This document shows positions 56,501 through 64,000 of a stretch of DNA of 64,000 nucleotides, piece by piece. The DNA is taken from NCBI RefSeq assembly GCF_035593985.1, contig NZ_CP141587.1:1920001-1984000 (forward strand), read 5' to 3'. A program made the position numbers and the translations under genes. The notes under the pieces are model-generated. The model did not search any database. It was given only the letters and a program-made list of their open reading frames with translations, and had not been told where the DNA came from. Numbering within the stretch: the stretch's first letter is position 1; each line of letters begins with the position of its first letter. This DNA comes from Sphingomonas sp. LY29 (GTDB taxonomy: Bacteria > Pseudomonadota > Alphaproteobacteria > Sphingomonadales > Sphingomonadaceae).

Positions 56501-57829
56501 ATGCGCTCATCGAACCGACTCACGATCCTGTTGATCACGACCGCGCTGATGGCGGGCTGCAGCGGCGGACTGTTCAAGAAGAAGCCGCCGCCCAAGGTGG
56601 CGGGTGACCGGATCGCGGTGCTGGTCAACGAAGTCGACATCGCCGTCGATCCCGCGACCGCAGCACTGCCGATGGCGCTTCCGGCCGCGACCGAACTGGC
56701 GAGTTGGCCCCAGTCGGGCGGCAATGCCCGCAAGTCGGTCGGCCATGCCGCGCTTGGCCAGGCATTGAGCAGCGCGTGGACCGCGTCGATCGGCGCGGGC
56801 AGCAGCCGCACCGCGCGCCTCGGCGGCGGTCCGGTGGTCGATGGTGGCCGCGTGTTCACGATCGACACGCGCGGCGTGGTTCGCGCGTTCGACGCGGCGA
56901 CCGGCGCCAGCGTGTGGCAGGCAAGCTTCGGCGATGCCGGCAAGAATGCCGCGTCATTGTTCGGCGGCGGTGTCGCGGCCGAGGGCGGTCGCGTCTATGC
57001 GACCAACGGGCTTGGCTATGTCGCGGCGCTCGACGCGGCGACCGGCGCGGCGGCGTGGACGGTTCGTCCGGGCGGCCCGCTGCGCGGGGAGCCGTCGGTC
57101 GACGGCGGCAACGTCTATGTCATGAGCCAGGACAACCAGCTCTACTCGCTGAAGGCCAGCGACGGATCGACCAACTGGTCGAGCGCCGCTGCACTGGAAA
57201 TCGCGGGCGTGTCGGGGGCGGCGGCGCCGTCGATCGGCCAAGGCACGGTCATCGCTGGCTTCTCGTCGGGCGAGCTCAACGCCTATCGCTACGAAAACGG
57301 TCGCCAGGTGTGGCAGGATGCACTGTCGCGCACGTCGATCACGACCAGCGTGTCGAGCCTGTCGGACATCGATGCCGACGCGGTGATCGACAATGGCGTG
57401 GTCTACGCGATCGGGCAGGGCGGCCGCATGGTCGCGCTCGACCTGCTGTCGGGCCAGCGCATCTGGGAACTCAACTTCGCCGGCATCGCGACTCCCTGGG
57501 TCGCGGGCGATTGGCTGTTCGCGGTCAACGACCGGGCGCAGCTGCTCGCCATCGCGCGCGCCAACGGCAAGATCCGCTGGATCACCCAACTGCCGCGCTT
57601 CGAGAATGAGAAGAAGCGCTCGGGCCCGATCAGCTATGTCGGCCCGGTGCTGGCAGGCGACCGCCTCGTCATCGCCGGCAACAATGGCGCGCTGATCAAC
57701 GTCGCGCCGATCGACGGGGCGATCCAGAGCCAGACGAGCGTCGGCGATGGCGTCAGCTTCCAGCCGGTGGTCGCGAACAACACGCTGTTCTTGCTGACCG
57801 ACAGCGGGCGATTGATCGCCTACCGTTAA
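56501..57829 (+). CDS. bamB: Outer-membrane assembly lipoprotein BamB
   Basis: An eight-bladed PQQ-like beta-propeller lipoprotein of the BAM complex. The 442 residues begin with a signal ending in lipobox LMAGC (Cys20). Blade repeats such as GVVRAFDAATGASVWQASFG, GYVAALDAATGAAAWTVRPG and GRMVALDLLSGQRIWELNF recur about every 40-50 residues. It lies between the YfgM-like gene and der, the usual order, with 14 nt upstream and 86 nt downstream. Confidence 0.94.
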   Translation: MRSSNRLTILLITTALMAGCSGGLFKKKPPPKVAGDRIAVLVNEVDIAVDPATAALPMALPAATELASWPQSGGNARKSVGHAALGQALSSAWTASIGAGSSRTARLGGGPVVDGGRVFTIDTRGVVRAFDAATGASVWQASFGDAGKNAASLFGGGVAAEGGRVYATNGLGYVAALDAATGAAAWTVRPGGPLRGEPSVDGGNVYVMSQDNQLYSLKASDGSTNWSSAAALEIAGVSGAAAPSIGQGTVIAGFSSGELNAYRYENGRQVWQDALSRTSITTSVSSLSDIDADAVIDNGVVYAIGQGGRMVALDLLSGQRIWELNFAGIATPWVAGDWLFAVNDRAQLLAIARANGKIRWITQLPRFENEKKRSGPISYVGPVLAGDRLVIAGNNGALINVAPIDGAIQSQTSVGDGVSFQPVVANNTLFLLTDSGRLIAYR

Positions 57830-57915
57830 GGACATTCGCGAGTGGGACGGCGGCGTGGACAGGCTCCGCGCCGACCCCCCTCGCGCAATTCGGGTGCGGG
57901 TGCTAACGGGGCGCC

Positions 57916-59283
57916 ATGCCCCAACCTACCGTCGCCATCGTCGGCCGCCCTAACGTCGGCAAATCGACGCTGTTCAATCGCCTTGTTGGCAAGCGCATCG
58001 CGCTGGTCGACGATCGTCCGGGCGTAACCCGCGACCGGCGCGAGGGCGAGGGGCGGCTGCTCGACCTGGAATTCAAGATCATCGACACCGCGGGCTTCGA
58101 GGATGAGGACCCGATTTCGCTGCCCGGCCGGATGCGCGTCCAGACCGAAGCGGCGGTGCGCGAAGCCGATGTCGCGCTGTTCCTGATCGACGGGCGCGAG
58201 GGGCTGACTCCGCTCGACGAGGAAATTGCGCGCTGGCTGCGCAGCGAGGACACACCCGTGATCGTCGCCGCCAACAAGGCCGAGGGCAAGGCGGGCGAGA
58301 ATGGGCGGATCGAAGCCTATGCGCTTGGCTTCGGCGAGCCGTTCGCACTGTCGGCGGAGCATGGCGAGGGACTGGTCGACCTGTTCGAGGCGCTGCGTCC
58401 GTTCATTGACCGGCCCGAGGGCTATATCGAAGAGCCCGACGACGAGGAACATGGCCCGCTGAAAATCGCGATCGTCGGCCGCCCGAACGCGGGCAAGTCG
58501 ACGCTGGTCAACAAGATCCTGGGCGAGGAGCGGATGATCACCGGTCCCGAGGCCGGGATCACGCGCGATTCGATCACGATCGGCTGGACCTGGGTCGGGC
58601 CCGACGGGACCCCGCATCCGGTGCGGCTGGTCGACACGGCGGGGCTTCGCAAGCGCGCCAAGGTCGACGACAAGCTGGAAAAATTGTCGGCGTGGGACAC
58701 CAAGCGCGCGATCGACCATGCCGAAGTGGTCGTGCTGCTGCTCGACGCGACGCGCGGGCTGGAAGTGCAGGACCTCAAGATCGCCGACCAGGTGCTGACC
58801 GAAGGTCGCGCGCTGATGATCGCGATCAATAAGTGGGACGTCGCCGAGCATGCCTCGTCGCTATTCAACGGGATCAAGGGCGCGCTCGAGGAAGGGCTGA
58901 GTCAGCTGAAGGGCGTTCCGGTGCTGACCGTGTCGGCCAGGACCGGCAAGGGCATCGACCAGATGCTTGGCGCTGCGTTCGAGCTTCGCGAGAATTGGTC
59001 GCGGCGCGTGACCACGGGCGAGCTCAACCGCTGGTTCAGCCAAGCGGTCGAAACCAACCCGCCGCCCGCTCCGGGGGGTAAGCGGATCAAGCTTCGCTAC
59101 ATCACGCAGGTGAAGAGCAGGCCGCCGAGCTTCGTCATTTTCGGGACGCGGGTCGACCAATTGCCGAACAGCTACCAGCGCTATCTGCTCAATTCGATGC
59201 GGCGCGAACTCGGGCTTGGCCCGGTGCCGCTGCGCCTGACGATGCGGGCGGCCAAAAACCCGTACGACGACAAGGGCAAATAA
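57916..59283 (+). CDS. der: Ribosome-assembly GTPase Der (EngA)
   Basis: A GTPase with two tandem G domains, needed for 50S subunit maturation. G domain 1 has the P-loop GRPNVGKST at residues 10-18, DTAGF and NKAEG. G domain 2 has GRPNAGKST at 188-196, VDTAGLRKRAK and INKWDV. A C-terminal KH-like domain follows (KLRYITQVKSRPPSFVIFG) and ends LRLTMRAAKNPYDDKGK. Length 455 is normal. Confidence 0.98.
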   Translation: MPQPTVAIVGRPNVGKSTLFNRLVGKRIALVDDRPGVTRDRREGEGRLLDLEFKIIDTAGFEDEDPISLPGRMRVQTEAAVREADVALFLIDGREGLTPLDEEIARWLRSEDTPVIVAANKAEGKAGENGRIEAYALGFGEPFALSAEHGEGLVDLFEALRPFIDRPEGYIEEPDDEEHGPLKIAIVGRPNAGKSTLVNKILGEERMITGPEAGITRDSITIGWTWVGPDGTPHPVRLVDTAGLRKRAKVDDKLEKLSAWDTKRAIDHAEVVVLLLDATRGLEVQDLKIADQVLTEGRALMIAINKWDVAEHASSLFNGIKGALEEGLSQLKGVPVLTVSARTGKGIDQMLGAAFELRENWSRRVTTGELNRWFSQAVETNPPPAPGGKRIKLRYITQVKSRPPSFVIFGTRVDQLPNSYQRYLLNSMRRELGLGPVPLRLTMRAAKNPYDDKGK

Positions 59284-59362
59284 CCCGATCTTTACCCTTT
59301 GGGTCGTAGCTTCCAGCGGAATTGGAAAGCGCCAGTCACAAGGGCGTTCGCGGGAGCTTTAC

Positions 59363-59800
59363 GTGGCAGACGGGCAAGACATCGTCGATTGGGTGCACTT
59401 CGAAAAAAGCCGGGCGGAGCTTGGGCCGGGGTTCATCAAGATCCTGAGCTATTTCCGCGAGGATGGCGAAAAGAGCATCGCCGCGATCGAGGCAGCGATG
59501 CACGAGGGCAATGTCGTCGCGCTGGTGATCCCGGCGCACACGCTGAAGGGCGAGGCGCGGCAGTTCGGCGCGGAGCCGTTGGCCGAAGTCGCCGAGCTCA
59601 TCGAAACGACCGCGCGCTTCTGCATCGAGACCCATCGCTTCCCTGACGAGCTGGTGCCCGATGTGGTCGAGCTCAAGCGGCTGTGGCAGGAAACGGTGGC
59701 GCAGTTCGACCAGGCGACCAATCCTTTGCTGAAGCGCCCCGGCGCGATGCCCGGCGGCTTCGGGCGTAAGGCGGGCAACCAGAGCTTCGGGCGGATTTAA
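59363..59800 (+). CDS. Single-domain histidine phosphotransfer (HPt) protein
   Basis: A 145-residue protein with the HPt motif HTLKGEARQFGA; the phospho-accepting His is residue 59. The flanking helices (FIKILSYFREDGEKSIAAIEAAM before and LAEVAELIETTARFC after) fit a four-helix HPt bundle. The C-terminal 25 residues are Gly/Pro-rich. The start codon is GTG at 59363. It should shuttle phosphate between a hybrid kinase and a receiver protein; neither is encoded nearby. A ChpT-like role is unlikely, since ChpT is a two-domain dimer. Confidence 0.85.
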   Translation: MADGQDIVDWVHFEKSRAELGPGFIKILSYFREDGEKSIAAIEAAMHEGNVVALVIPAHTLKGEARQFGAEPLAEVAELIETTARFCIETHRFPDELVPDVVELKRLWQETVAQFDQATNPLLKRPGAMPGGFGRKAGNQSFGRI

Positions 59801-61005
59801 GCGCGGCGAAGCGGCTGGAGCGCGCCGCGCGATACGCTGCGCCATAGCCATTCGAGCGGGCCGTAATGGAACCGGTCGAGCCACGGCTTAGACCAGGCGA
59901 GCATGGCGAGGCACATCGCGGCGACGAACCACCAAAGGTTGGCGCGGCCGACCTGGCCGAACAGGCCGAGCCCGTAGCCGTAGAAGATCGTCGTCATGAC
60001 GAGCGAGGTGGCGAGGTAGTTGGTGAAGGCCATCCGCCCAGCCGCCGCGACGCGTGTCTTCAGCGCGGGCAGTCCGGGCGATCCCGACCACAGGACAAGA
60101 AGCGTGGCGAAGCCGACCGCGAGGACGATGTCGAACGGCTGCGACCAGGGGATTGCTGCACCGAAGACGGTGAGCGTGTCGAAGCTGCTGGCGACCTGGC
60201 TCCAGCCGAGCCAGAGCAAAGGCGGGATCGCGATGGCGAGGCAGGCAATCGCCCAGCGCAACAGCCGCGCCCGAGTCCAGCCCCCGGTGAACATGCCCGA
60301 CTTGAACAGCGCCATTCCGATCAGCATCAGACCGACCGCTTCCCAGCCCGACGTCAGGAAGCTGTCGATCGGGTAGGTGGCGTCGTCGGTGAGGCGCGTG
60401 TGGGTGATGTCGCTCCAGCATCGCGCGTAGGAGACAAGTTCCGCGGCGACGCGCGGGGAGTTGGCGCCGGCGTCGGTCTGGATCCACGACAGCATCGTCG
60501 CGTCGCCGCTCATCGCGGTTAGCGCAAGGCCGCCGAGCATGAGGGTGTAGACAGTGAGCGAGGCGATCCCGGCGACGGCGAGTGCGAGCGGCGACCAGTG
60601 GCGCGCCCAGACGATGATCATCCCCGACAGCGCGTAAAGCGTCAGGATGTCACCGAACCATACCAGATAGAAATGGGCGAGGCCGAGCAGCAGGAGCACT
60701 GCCATGCGCGCGAAGTGGACCGCGACAGGGTTGCGCCCCGATGCCTCCGCGCGATCGATCACCAGCAGGGTCGAGGCGCCGAACAGGATCGAGAAGAGCG
60801 CGCGCATCTTGCCTTCGACCAGGACAAAGGTTGCGAACCAGGCGATCAGGTCGGCGCCGCTGTCGCCGCCATAGGCCGCCGGATTGATCGTGGCGGGGTA
60901 GGGCAAAGCGAAGGCGAGGATATTCATGCCGAGGATGCCCATCACCGCGACGCCGCGAACGACGTCGAGCGACTGGATCCGCTGGGGCTGCGCGCTATTG
61001 GACAT
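59797..61005 (-). CDS. DUF418-family membrane protein
   Basis: A 402-residue integral-membrane protein with about 8-10 hydrophobic segments. It starts RIQSLDVVRGVAVMGILGMNI and has GKMRALFSILFGASTLLVIDRAE, both typical of the DUF418 family. The C-terminus ends GPLEWLWRSVSRGALQPL, the family's usual finish. The start at 61005 has AAGGG 5-6 nt upstream; a GTG at 61023 would add six residues. The function is unknown, though some members are tied to the cell envelope. Its stop interlocks with that of the HPt gene. Confidence 0.88.
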   Translation of the reverse strand: MSNSAQPQRIQSLDVVRGVAVMGILGMNILAFALPYPATINPAAYGGDSGADLIAWFATFVLVEGKMRALFSILFGASTLLVIDRAEASGRNPVAVHFARMAVLLLLGLAHFYLVWFGDILTLYALSGMIIVWARHWSPLALAVAGIASLTVYTLMLGGLALTAMSGDATMLSWIQTDAGANSPRVAAELVSYARCWSDITHTRLTDDATYPIDSFLTSGWEAVGLMLIGMALFKSGMFTGGWTRARLLRWAIACLAIAIPPLLWLGWSQVASSFDTLTVFGAAIPWSQPFDIVLAVGFATLLVLWSGSPGLPALKTRVAAAGRMAFTNYLATSLVMTTIFYGYGLGLFGQVGRANLWWFVAAMCLAMLAWSKPWLDRFHYGPLEWLWRSVSRGALQPLRRA

Positions 61006-61049
61006 CGGGCCCCTTGTCGACACGCGCGGGGGCCGAAGCCCCGATTGGA

Positions 61050-61529
61050 TCAGGCCTCGGCTGCCTCGCTGTGCAGCTGGACGTAGTTCTGGATACCCAT
61101 TTGCCGGATCATGTCGAACTGCTTTTCGAGGAAGTCGACGTGGCCTTCTTCGTCGCGGAGCACTTCGGCGAACAGGTCGCGACTGACATAGTCCTTAAGC
61201 GCTTCGCACTCGGTGACGGCGTCGCGGTACATTTCAACCGCTTCGAGTTCGGCGGCGAGGTCGGCCTTCAGGATTTCCTCGACATTTTCACCGATACGGA
61301 GCGCGTCGAGCGCCTGAAAGTTAGGGAAGCCATCGAGGAACAGGATGCGGTCGGCGAAGCGATCGGCATGCTTCATCTCGTCGATCGACTCGTGGCGCTC
61401 ATATTCGGCAAGCTTCTTCACGCCCCAATTGTCGAGCAGTCGATAGTGCAGCCAATATTGGTTGATCGCGGTCAGCTCGGCCTTGAGCGCCTGATTCAGC
61501 AGCTCGATGACTCGTGGATGGCCCTTCAT
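61050..61529 (-). CDS. bfr: Bacterioferritin
   Basis: A 24-mer iron-storage protein with a ferroxidase site and heme. It has 159 residues. Ferroxidase ligands are visible in LKAELTAINQYWLHY and ERHESIDEMKHAD; the heme-binding Met52 lies in IDEMKHADRF. LRDEEGHVDFLE carries the later ligands. The start at 61529 has AAGGAG about 10 nt upstream. The gene for its ferredoxin partner lies about 120 nt upstream on the same strand. Confidence 0.97.
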   Translation of the reverse strand: MKGHPRVIELLNQALKAELTAINQYWLHYRLLDNWGVKKLAEYERHESIDEMKHADRFADRILFLDGFPNFQALDALRIGENVEEILKADLAAELEAVEMYRDAVTECEALKDYVSRDLFAEVLRDEEGHVDFLEKQFDMIRQMGIQNYVQLHSEAAEA

Positions 61530-61648
61530 GTTCCGCTTCTCCTTGTTGGCCGTCCTCATAGCCGCGAAGGCGCGACGAGGGAAGCGGTTAAATGGCGGAA
61601 ATCAGGGAAAAATATGCGATTGAGAGTCAGTCGCAGTCGCGGGTCGCG

Positions 61649-61843
61649 TCAGGCGGCGCGGCGGTCGGTCCGAGCGGGGGCGCGGTGCGCTTCCTCGACG
61701 ATGTCGTCGGCGAGATCCTTGCAGCCGCCGCAGGAGAAATCGCAGCCCATCGAGCGATAGGCGGTCTCCGCATCGCGGCAGCCGCGGTGAGCGGCGGCCC
61801 GGAGGTCGGCATCGCGAATCACGTTGCAGCTACAAACGATCAT
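61649..61843 (-). CDS. bfd: Bacterioferritin-associated ferredoxin
   Basis: A small [2Fe-2S] protein of 64 residues that reduces bacterioferritin to release stored iron. The four ligands are expected at Cys4, Cys6, Cys38 and Cys41 (MIVCSCNVI and SCGGCKDL), the Bfd spacing of CxC then CxxC. The C-terminal 15 residues are basic and Ala-rich, an unusual addition. The ATG is at 61841-61843. It lies just upstream of bfr and is probably iron-regulated with it, but no Fur or Irr site was identified by eye. Confidence 0.93.
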   Translation of the reverse strand: MIVCSCNVIRDADLRAAAHRGCRDAETAYRSMGCDFSCGGCKDLADDIVEEAHRAPARTDRRAA

Positions 61844-61945
61844 GAGGTGACCTTACGCGATAATGCGAGGCGTTCGCAAGAGGGGTACCTGGCGGATCAT
61901 TCTCGCAGTGACGGACATTGCGCCGACAGGGCGCGTTGAGGGGGC

Positions 61946-62719
61946 ATGATCGATCTTCAACGTCACGGCACCGGCCGTCCGCTCCTGATGGTTCACGGTC
62001 TTGGCGGAAGCCGTCGGTCGTGGGACGTCATCGCCACTCAGCTTGGTAGCCAACGCGAACTGCTTCTGTTCGATCTGCCCGGACATGGCGCGAGTCCGGC
62101 GGAGGCCGATAGCGGCACCTTTGCCGGTCTGGCCCGGTCGCTGAACGATTTGATCGAGCGCGAGGGGCTTCGCGGGGTCGACATGGTCGGGAGCTCGCTC
62201 GGCGCGCGACTGGTGCTGGAAATGGCGCGGCGCGGGATCGCCGGGAATGTTGTGGCGCTCGACCCCGGCGGCTTCTGGCAGGGATGGGAACGGACCTTTT
62301 TCCGATCGACGCTCGCGGCGTCGATCCGCTTGCTGCGCGGGCTGCGCCCGGCGCTGGACAAGATCGGCCACAGCGCGGCGGGGCGTACCGCATTGCTCGC
62401 ACAACTGTCGGCGCGGCCGTGGGCACTCGATGGCGACGCGGTCGCGACCGAGCTGCACAGCTTCGTCAATACGCCGACCTTCGATGCGCTGGTGCGCGAC
62501 CTTTCGACCGGGCCGATGCAGACCGGCCCTTCGACCGGCGCCGGCCGGGTCGTCATCGGCTGGGGGCGGCGCGACCGGCTTTGCCTGCCGCGTCAGGCCA
62601 AGCGGGCGATGCACGCCTTTCCCGAAGCCAAGCTGCACTGGTTCGAGCACAGCGGGCATTTTCCGATGTGGGACCAGCCCGCGGAGACGGTGGCGATGAT
62701 CCTGGAGGCGACGCGCTAG
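61946..62719 (+). CDS. Alpha/beta-fold hydrolase
   Basis: A 257-residue hydrolase. The oxyanion region is LMVHGLGGSRRSWD (residues 14-27) and LFDLPGHGAS follows at 41-50. The nucleophile is Ser84 in MVGSSLGARLVLEM. The acid is expected in WGRRDRLCLP and the catalytic His in FEHSGHFPMWDQP. No lid or specificity-determining region can be recognised, so the substrate is unknown (ester, lactone or C-C bond are all possible). Its stop interlocks with that of purL. Confidence 0.88.
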   Translation: MIDLQRHGTGRPLLMVHGLGGSRRSWDVIATQLGSQRELLLFDLPGHGASPAEADSGTFAGLARSLNDLIEREGLRGVDMVGSSLGARLVLEMARRGIAGNVVALDPGGFWQGWERTFFRSTLAASIRLLRGLRPALDKIGHSAAGRTALLAQLSARPWALDGDAVATELHSFVNTPTFDALVRDLSTGPMQTGPSTGAGRVVIGWGRRDRLCLPRQAKRAMHAFPEAKLHWFEHSGHFPMWDQPAETVAMILEATR

Positions 62720-64000
62720 GCGAGCGCGGCGTCGGCACCCATCAGTTTGGGGAAAAAGCCTTCGTGCGCCGCACGGAGGTCGGTCACGTTCACGCGGAAG
62801 CCGGGGCCCTCGATCGCATCGCCGACAACCTTGCCGATCGACGCGGCGAAGATGTCGACTTCGGTCGCGGCGCCGACGACCGCGGCGACGTCCATGGTCG
62901 TGACCAGAACGCGGCCCTGGTCCTCGCCGAACAGGATGGTGGCGGGATTGGGAACGTTGGGAAGCGTGAGCGCGGCGCCCTTGCCGCCTGCCATGCCCAT
63001 CTCGGCGATCGCCACGAGTGCGCCGCCGTCGCTGATGTCGTGAACGGCGGTGACCAGTCCGTCGGCGATGAGGGTCCGCACGAGTTCGCCCAGACGGCGC
63101 TCGACATCGAGGTCGACCGCAGGCGCGGCGCCCGCCTTGATACCGTGGCAGACGTCGAGCCACAGCGACTGGCCGATGTGGCCCGAGCCGTGACCGAGGA
63201 GGATGAGTTCGTCGCCCTCGTCCTTGAACGCGACGGTGGCGCTGTTCGACCAGTCGGCAAGGACGCCGACCGCGCCGATCGCGGGGGTGGGGAGGATGGC
63301 GGAGCCGCCGCCGGTCGCCTTGCTCTCGTTGTAGAGGCTGACGTTGCCGCTCACGATCGGGAAGTCGAGCGCGCGGCAGGCGTCGCTCATGCCGTCCAGG
63401 CAGCCGACGATCTGGGCCATGATCTCGGGCCGCTGCGGGTTGCCGAAGTTGAGGCAGTTGGTGACCGCAAGCGGCGTCGCACCGACCGCGCAGAGGTTGC
63501 GATAGGCCTCGGCGATCGCCTGTTTCCCGCCCTCGTAAGGATCGGCGTAGCAGTAGCGCGGGGTGCAGTCGGTGGTCATCGCCAGCGCTTTTTTGGAGCC
63601 GTGAACGCGGACGACCGCGGCGTCGCCGCCGGGGCGCTGGACGGTGTCGCCGCCGACCTGGCTGTCATACTGCTCCCAGATCCAGCGGCGGCTTGCGATG
63701 TTGGGGCTGGCCATCAGCTTGAGCAATTCGGCCGCAATGTCGGTCGATGACGGGATGTCGCCGAGCGGCGGGACGTTGGCCCACGCCTTATATTCGTCGC
63801 GGCCAAGGTAGGGGCGCTCGTAGAGCGGGGCGTCGTCGGCGAGCGGGCCGAGCGGGATGTCGCACACGACCGCACCGTCGAATTCGAGCACCATGTGGCC
63901 AGTGTCGGTGACTTCGCCAATGACCGCGAAGTCGAGTTCCCATTTCTGGAAGATCGCCTCGGCCTCGGCCTCGCGGCCGGGCTTCAGCACCATCAGCATG
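62716..64000 (-). CDS. purL: Phosphoribosylformylglycinamidine synthase subunit PurL (partial, 5' end outside window)
   Basis: Catalyses the ATP- and glutamine-dependent fourth step of purine synthesis together with PurS and PurQ. The window holds the C-terminal 427 residues; the first Met seen is not the true start and the frame is open to the right edge. Signatures include LAMTTDCTPRYCYADPYEGG, NCLNFGNPQRPEIM, GNVSLYNES and HDISDGGALVAIAEM. The full protein of the small PurL type would be about 740 residues, so about 310 are missing to the right. Confidence 0.96.
   Translation of the reverse strand, partial: MLMVLKPGREAEAEAIFQKWELDFAVIGEVTDTGHMVLEFDGAVVCDIPLGPLADDAPLYERPYLGRDEYKAWANVPPLGDIPSSTDIAAELLKLMASPNIASRRWIWEQYDSQVGGDTVQRPGGDAAVVRVHGSKKALAMTTDCTPRYCYADPYEGGKQAIAEAYRNLCAVGATPLAVTNCLNFGNPQRPEIMAQIVGCLDGMSDACRALDFPIVSGNVSLYNESKATGGGSAILPTPAIGAVGVLADWSNSATVAFKDEGDELILLGHGSGHIGQSLWLDVCHGIKAGAAPAVDLDVERRLGELVRTLIADGLVTAVHDISDGGALVAIAEMGMAGGKGAALTLPNVPNPATILFGEDQGRVLVTTMDVAAVVGAATEVDIFAASIGKVVGDAIEGPGFRVNVTDLRAAHEGFFPKLMGADAALA

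Overview
The window is high-GC DNA with a gene content and order typical of Alphaproteobacteria, most likely Sphingomonadales (a Sphingomonas-like organism). This rests on the ileS-lspA-DUF3035 order, a CtrA-type winged-helix protein, the hflK-hflC-HtrA run, the YfgM-BamB-Der run, small Tyr/Gly/Gln-rich secreted proteins and a poly-proline outer-membrane barrel. It is mostly chromosomal backbone. About 59 protein genes and one tRNA are called, packed tightly on both strands. The genus is inferred from recall, not from a database search.

Layout. 1-2253 (minus): end of an envelope-polysaccharide locus, with a Kdo pair (arabinose-5-phosphate isomerase, CMP-Kdo synthetase) and a partial DUF5672 protein. 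2254-2850: the longest gene-poor gap. 2851-3588: beta-barrel protein with a poly-proline tail. 3778-8800: potassium section, with Kup and an outer-membrane protein on the minus strand, divergent from a KdpD-like kinase and KdpE-like regulator. 8849-12784: tRNA-Gly, a small membrane protein, then Ku and LigD (non-homologous end joining). 12822-24613 and onward: mixed housekeeping genes (penicillin-acylase-family hydrolase, proline iminopeptidase, glutamate-cysteine ligase, RsmE, phospholipase D, UbiA, TldE/PmbA, CoA-binding protein, Mrp), then HflK-HflC-HtrA. 27191-34649: HerA/DUF853 ATPase, M20 amidohydrolase, OPT transporter, QueF, SseA and small proteins. 34688-39997 (minus): CtrA-like DNA-binding protein, DUF3035 lipoprotein, LspA, IleS, RibF.

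40198-46005 is the alpha ribosomal operon, rpsM-rpsK-rpoA-rplQ. It is split: rpoA has its own strong terminator, and about 3.4 kb lies between it and rplQ. That segment holds a HigA-type antitoxin without a toxin, an acyltransferase/SGNH protein of visibly lower GC, and a protein made of two copies of a terminase-small-subunit-like HTH. 46231-49826: two paralogous Tyr/Gly-rich secreted proteins flank an S9 prolyl oligopeptidase lipoprotein. 49912-64000: GuaA, a membrane-anchored DUF1963 protein, an ArsC-like protein, PanB, YfgM-BamB-Der, an HPt protein, a DUF418 protein, bacterioferritin with its ferredoxin, a hydrolase, and the 3' part of purL, which runs off the right edge.

No rRNA, CRISPR array, intact insertion sequence or prophage was seen. 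The most unusual items are the split alpha operon and its cargo, the receiver-less CtrA-like regulator, the KdpDE-type pair beside Kup with no kdpFABC in view, and five convergent gene pairs whose stop codons interlock by exactly 4 nt.
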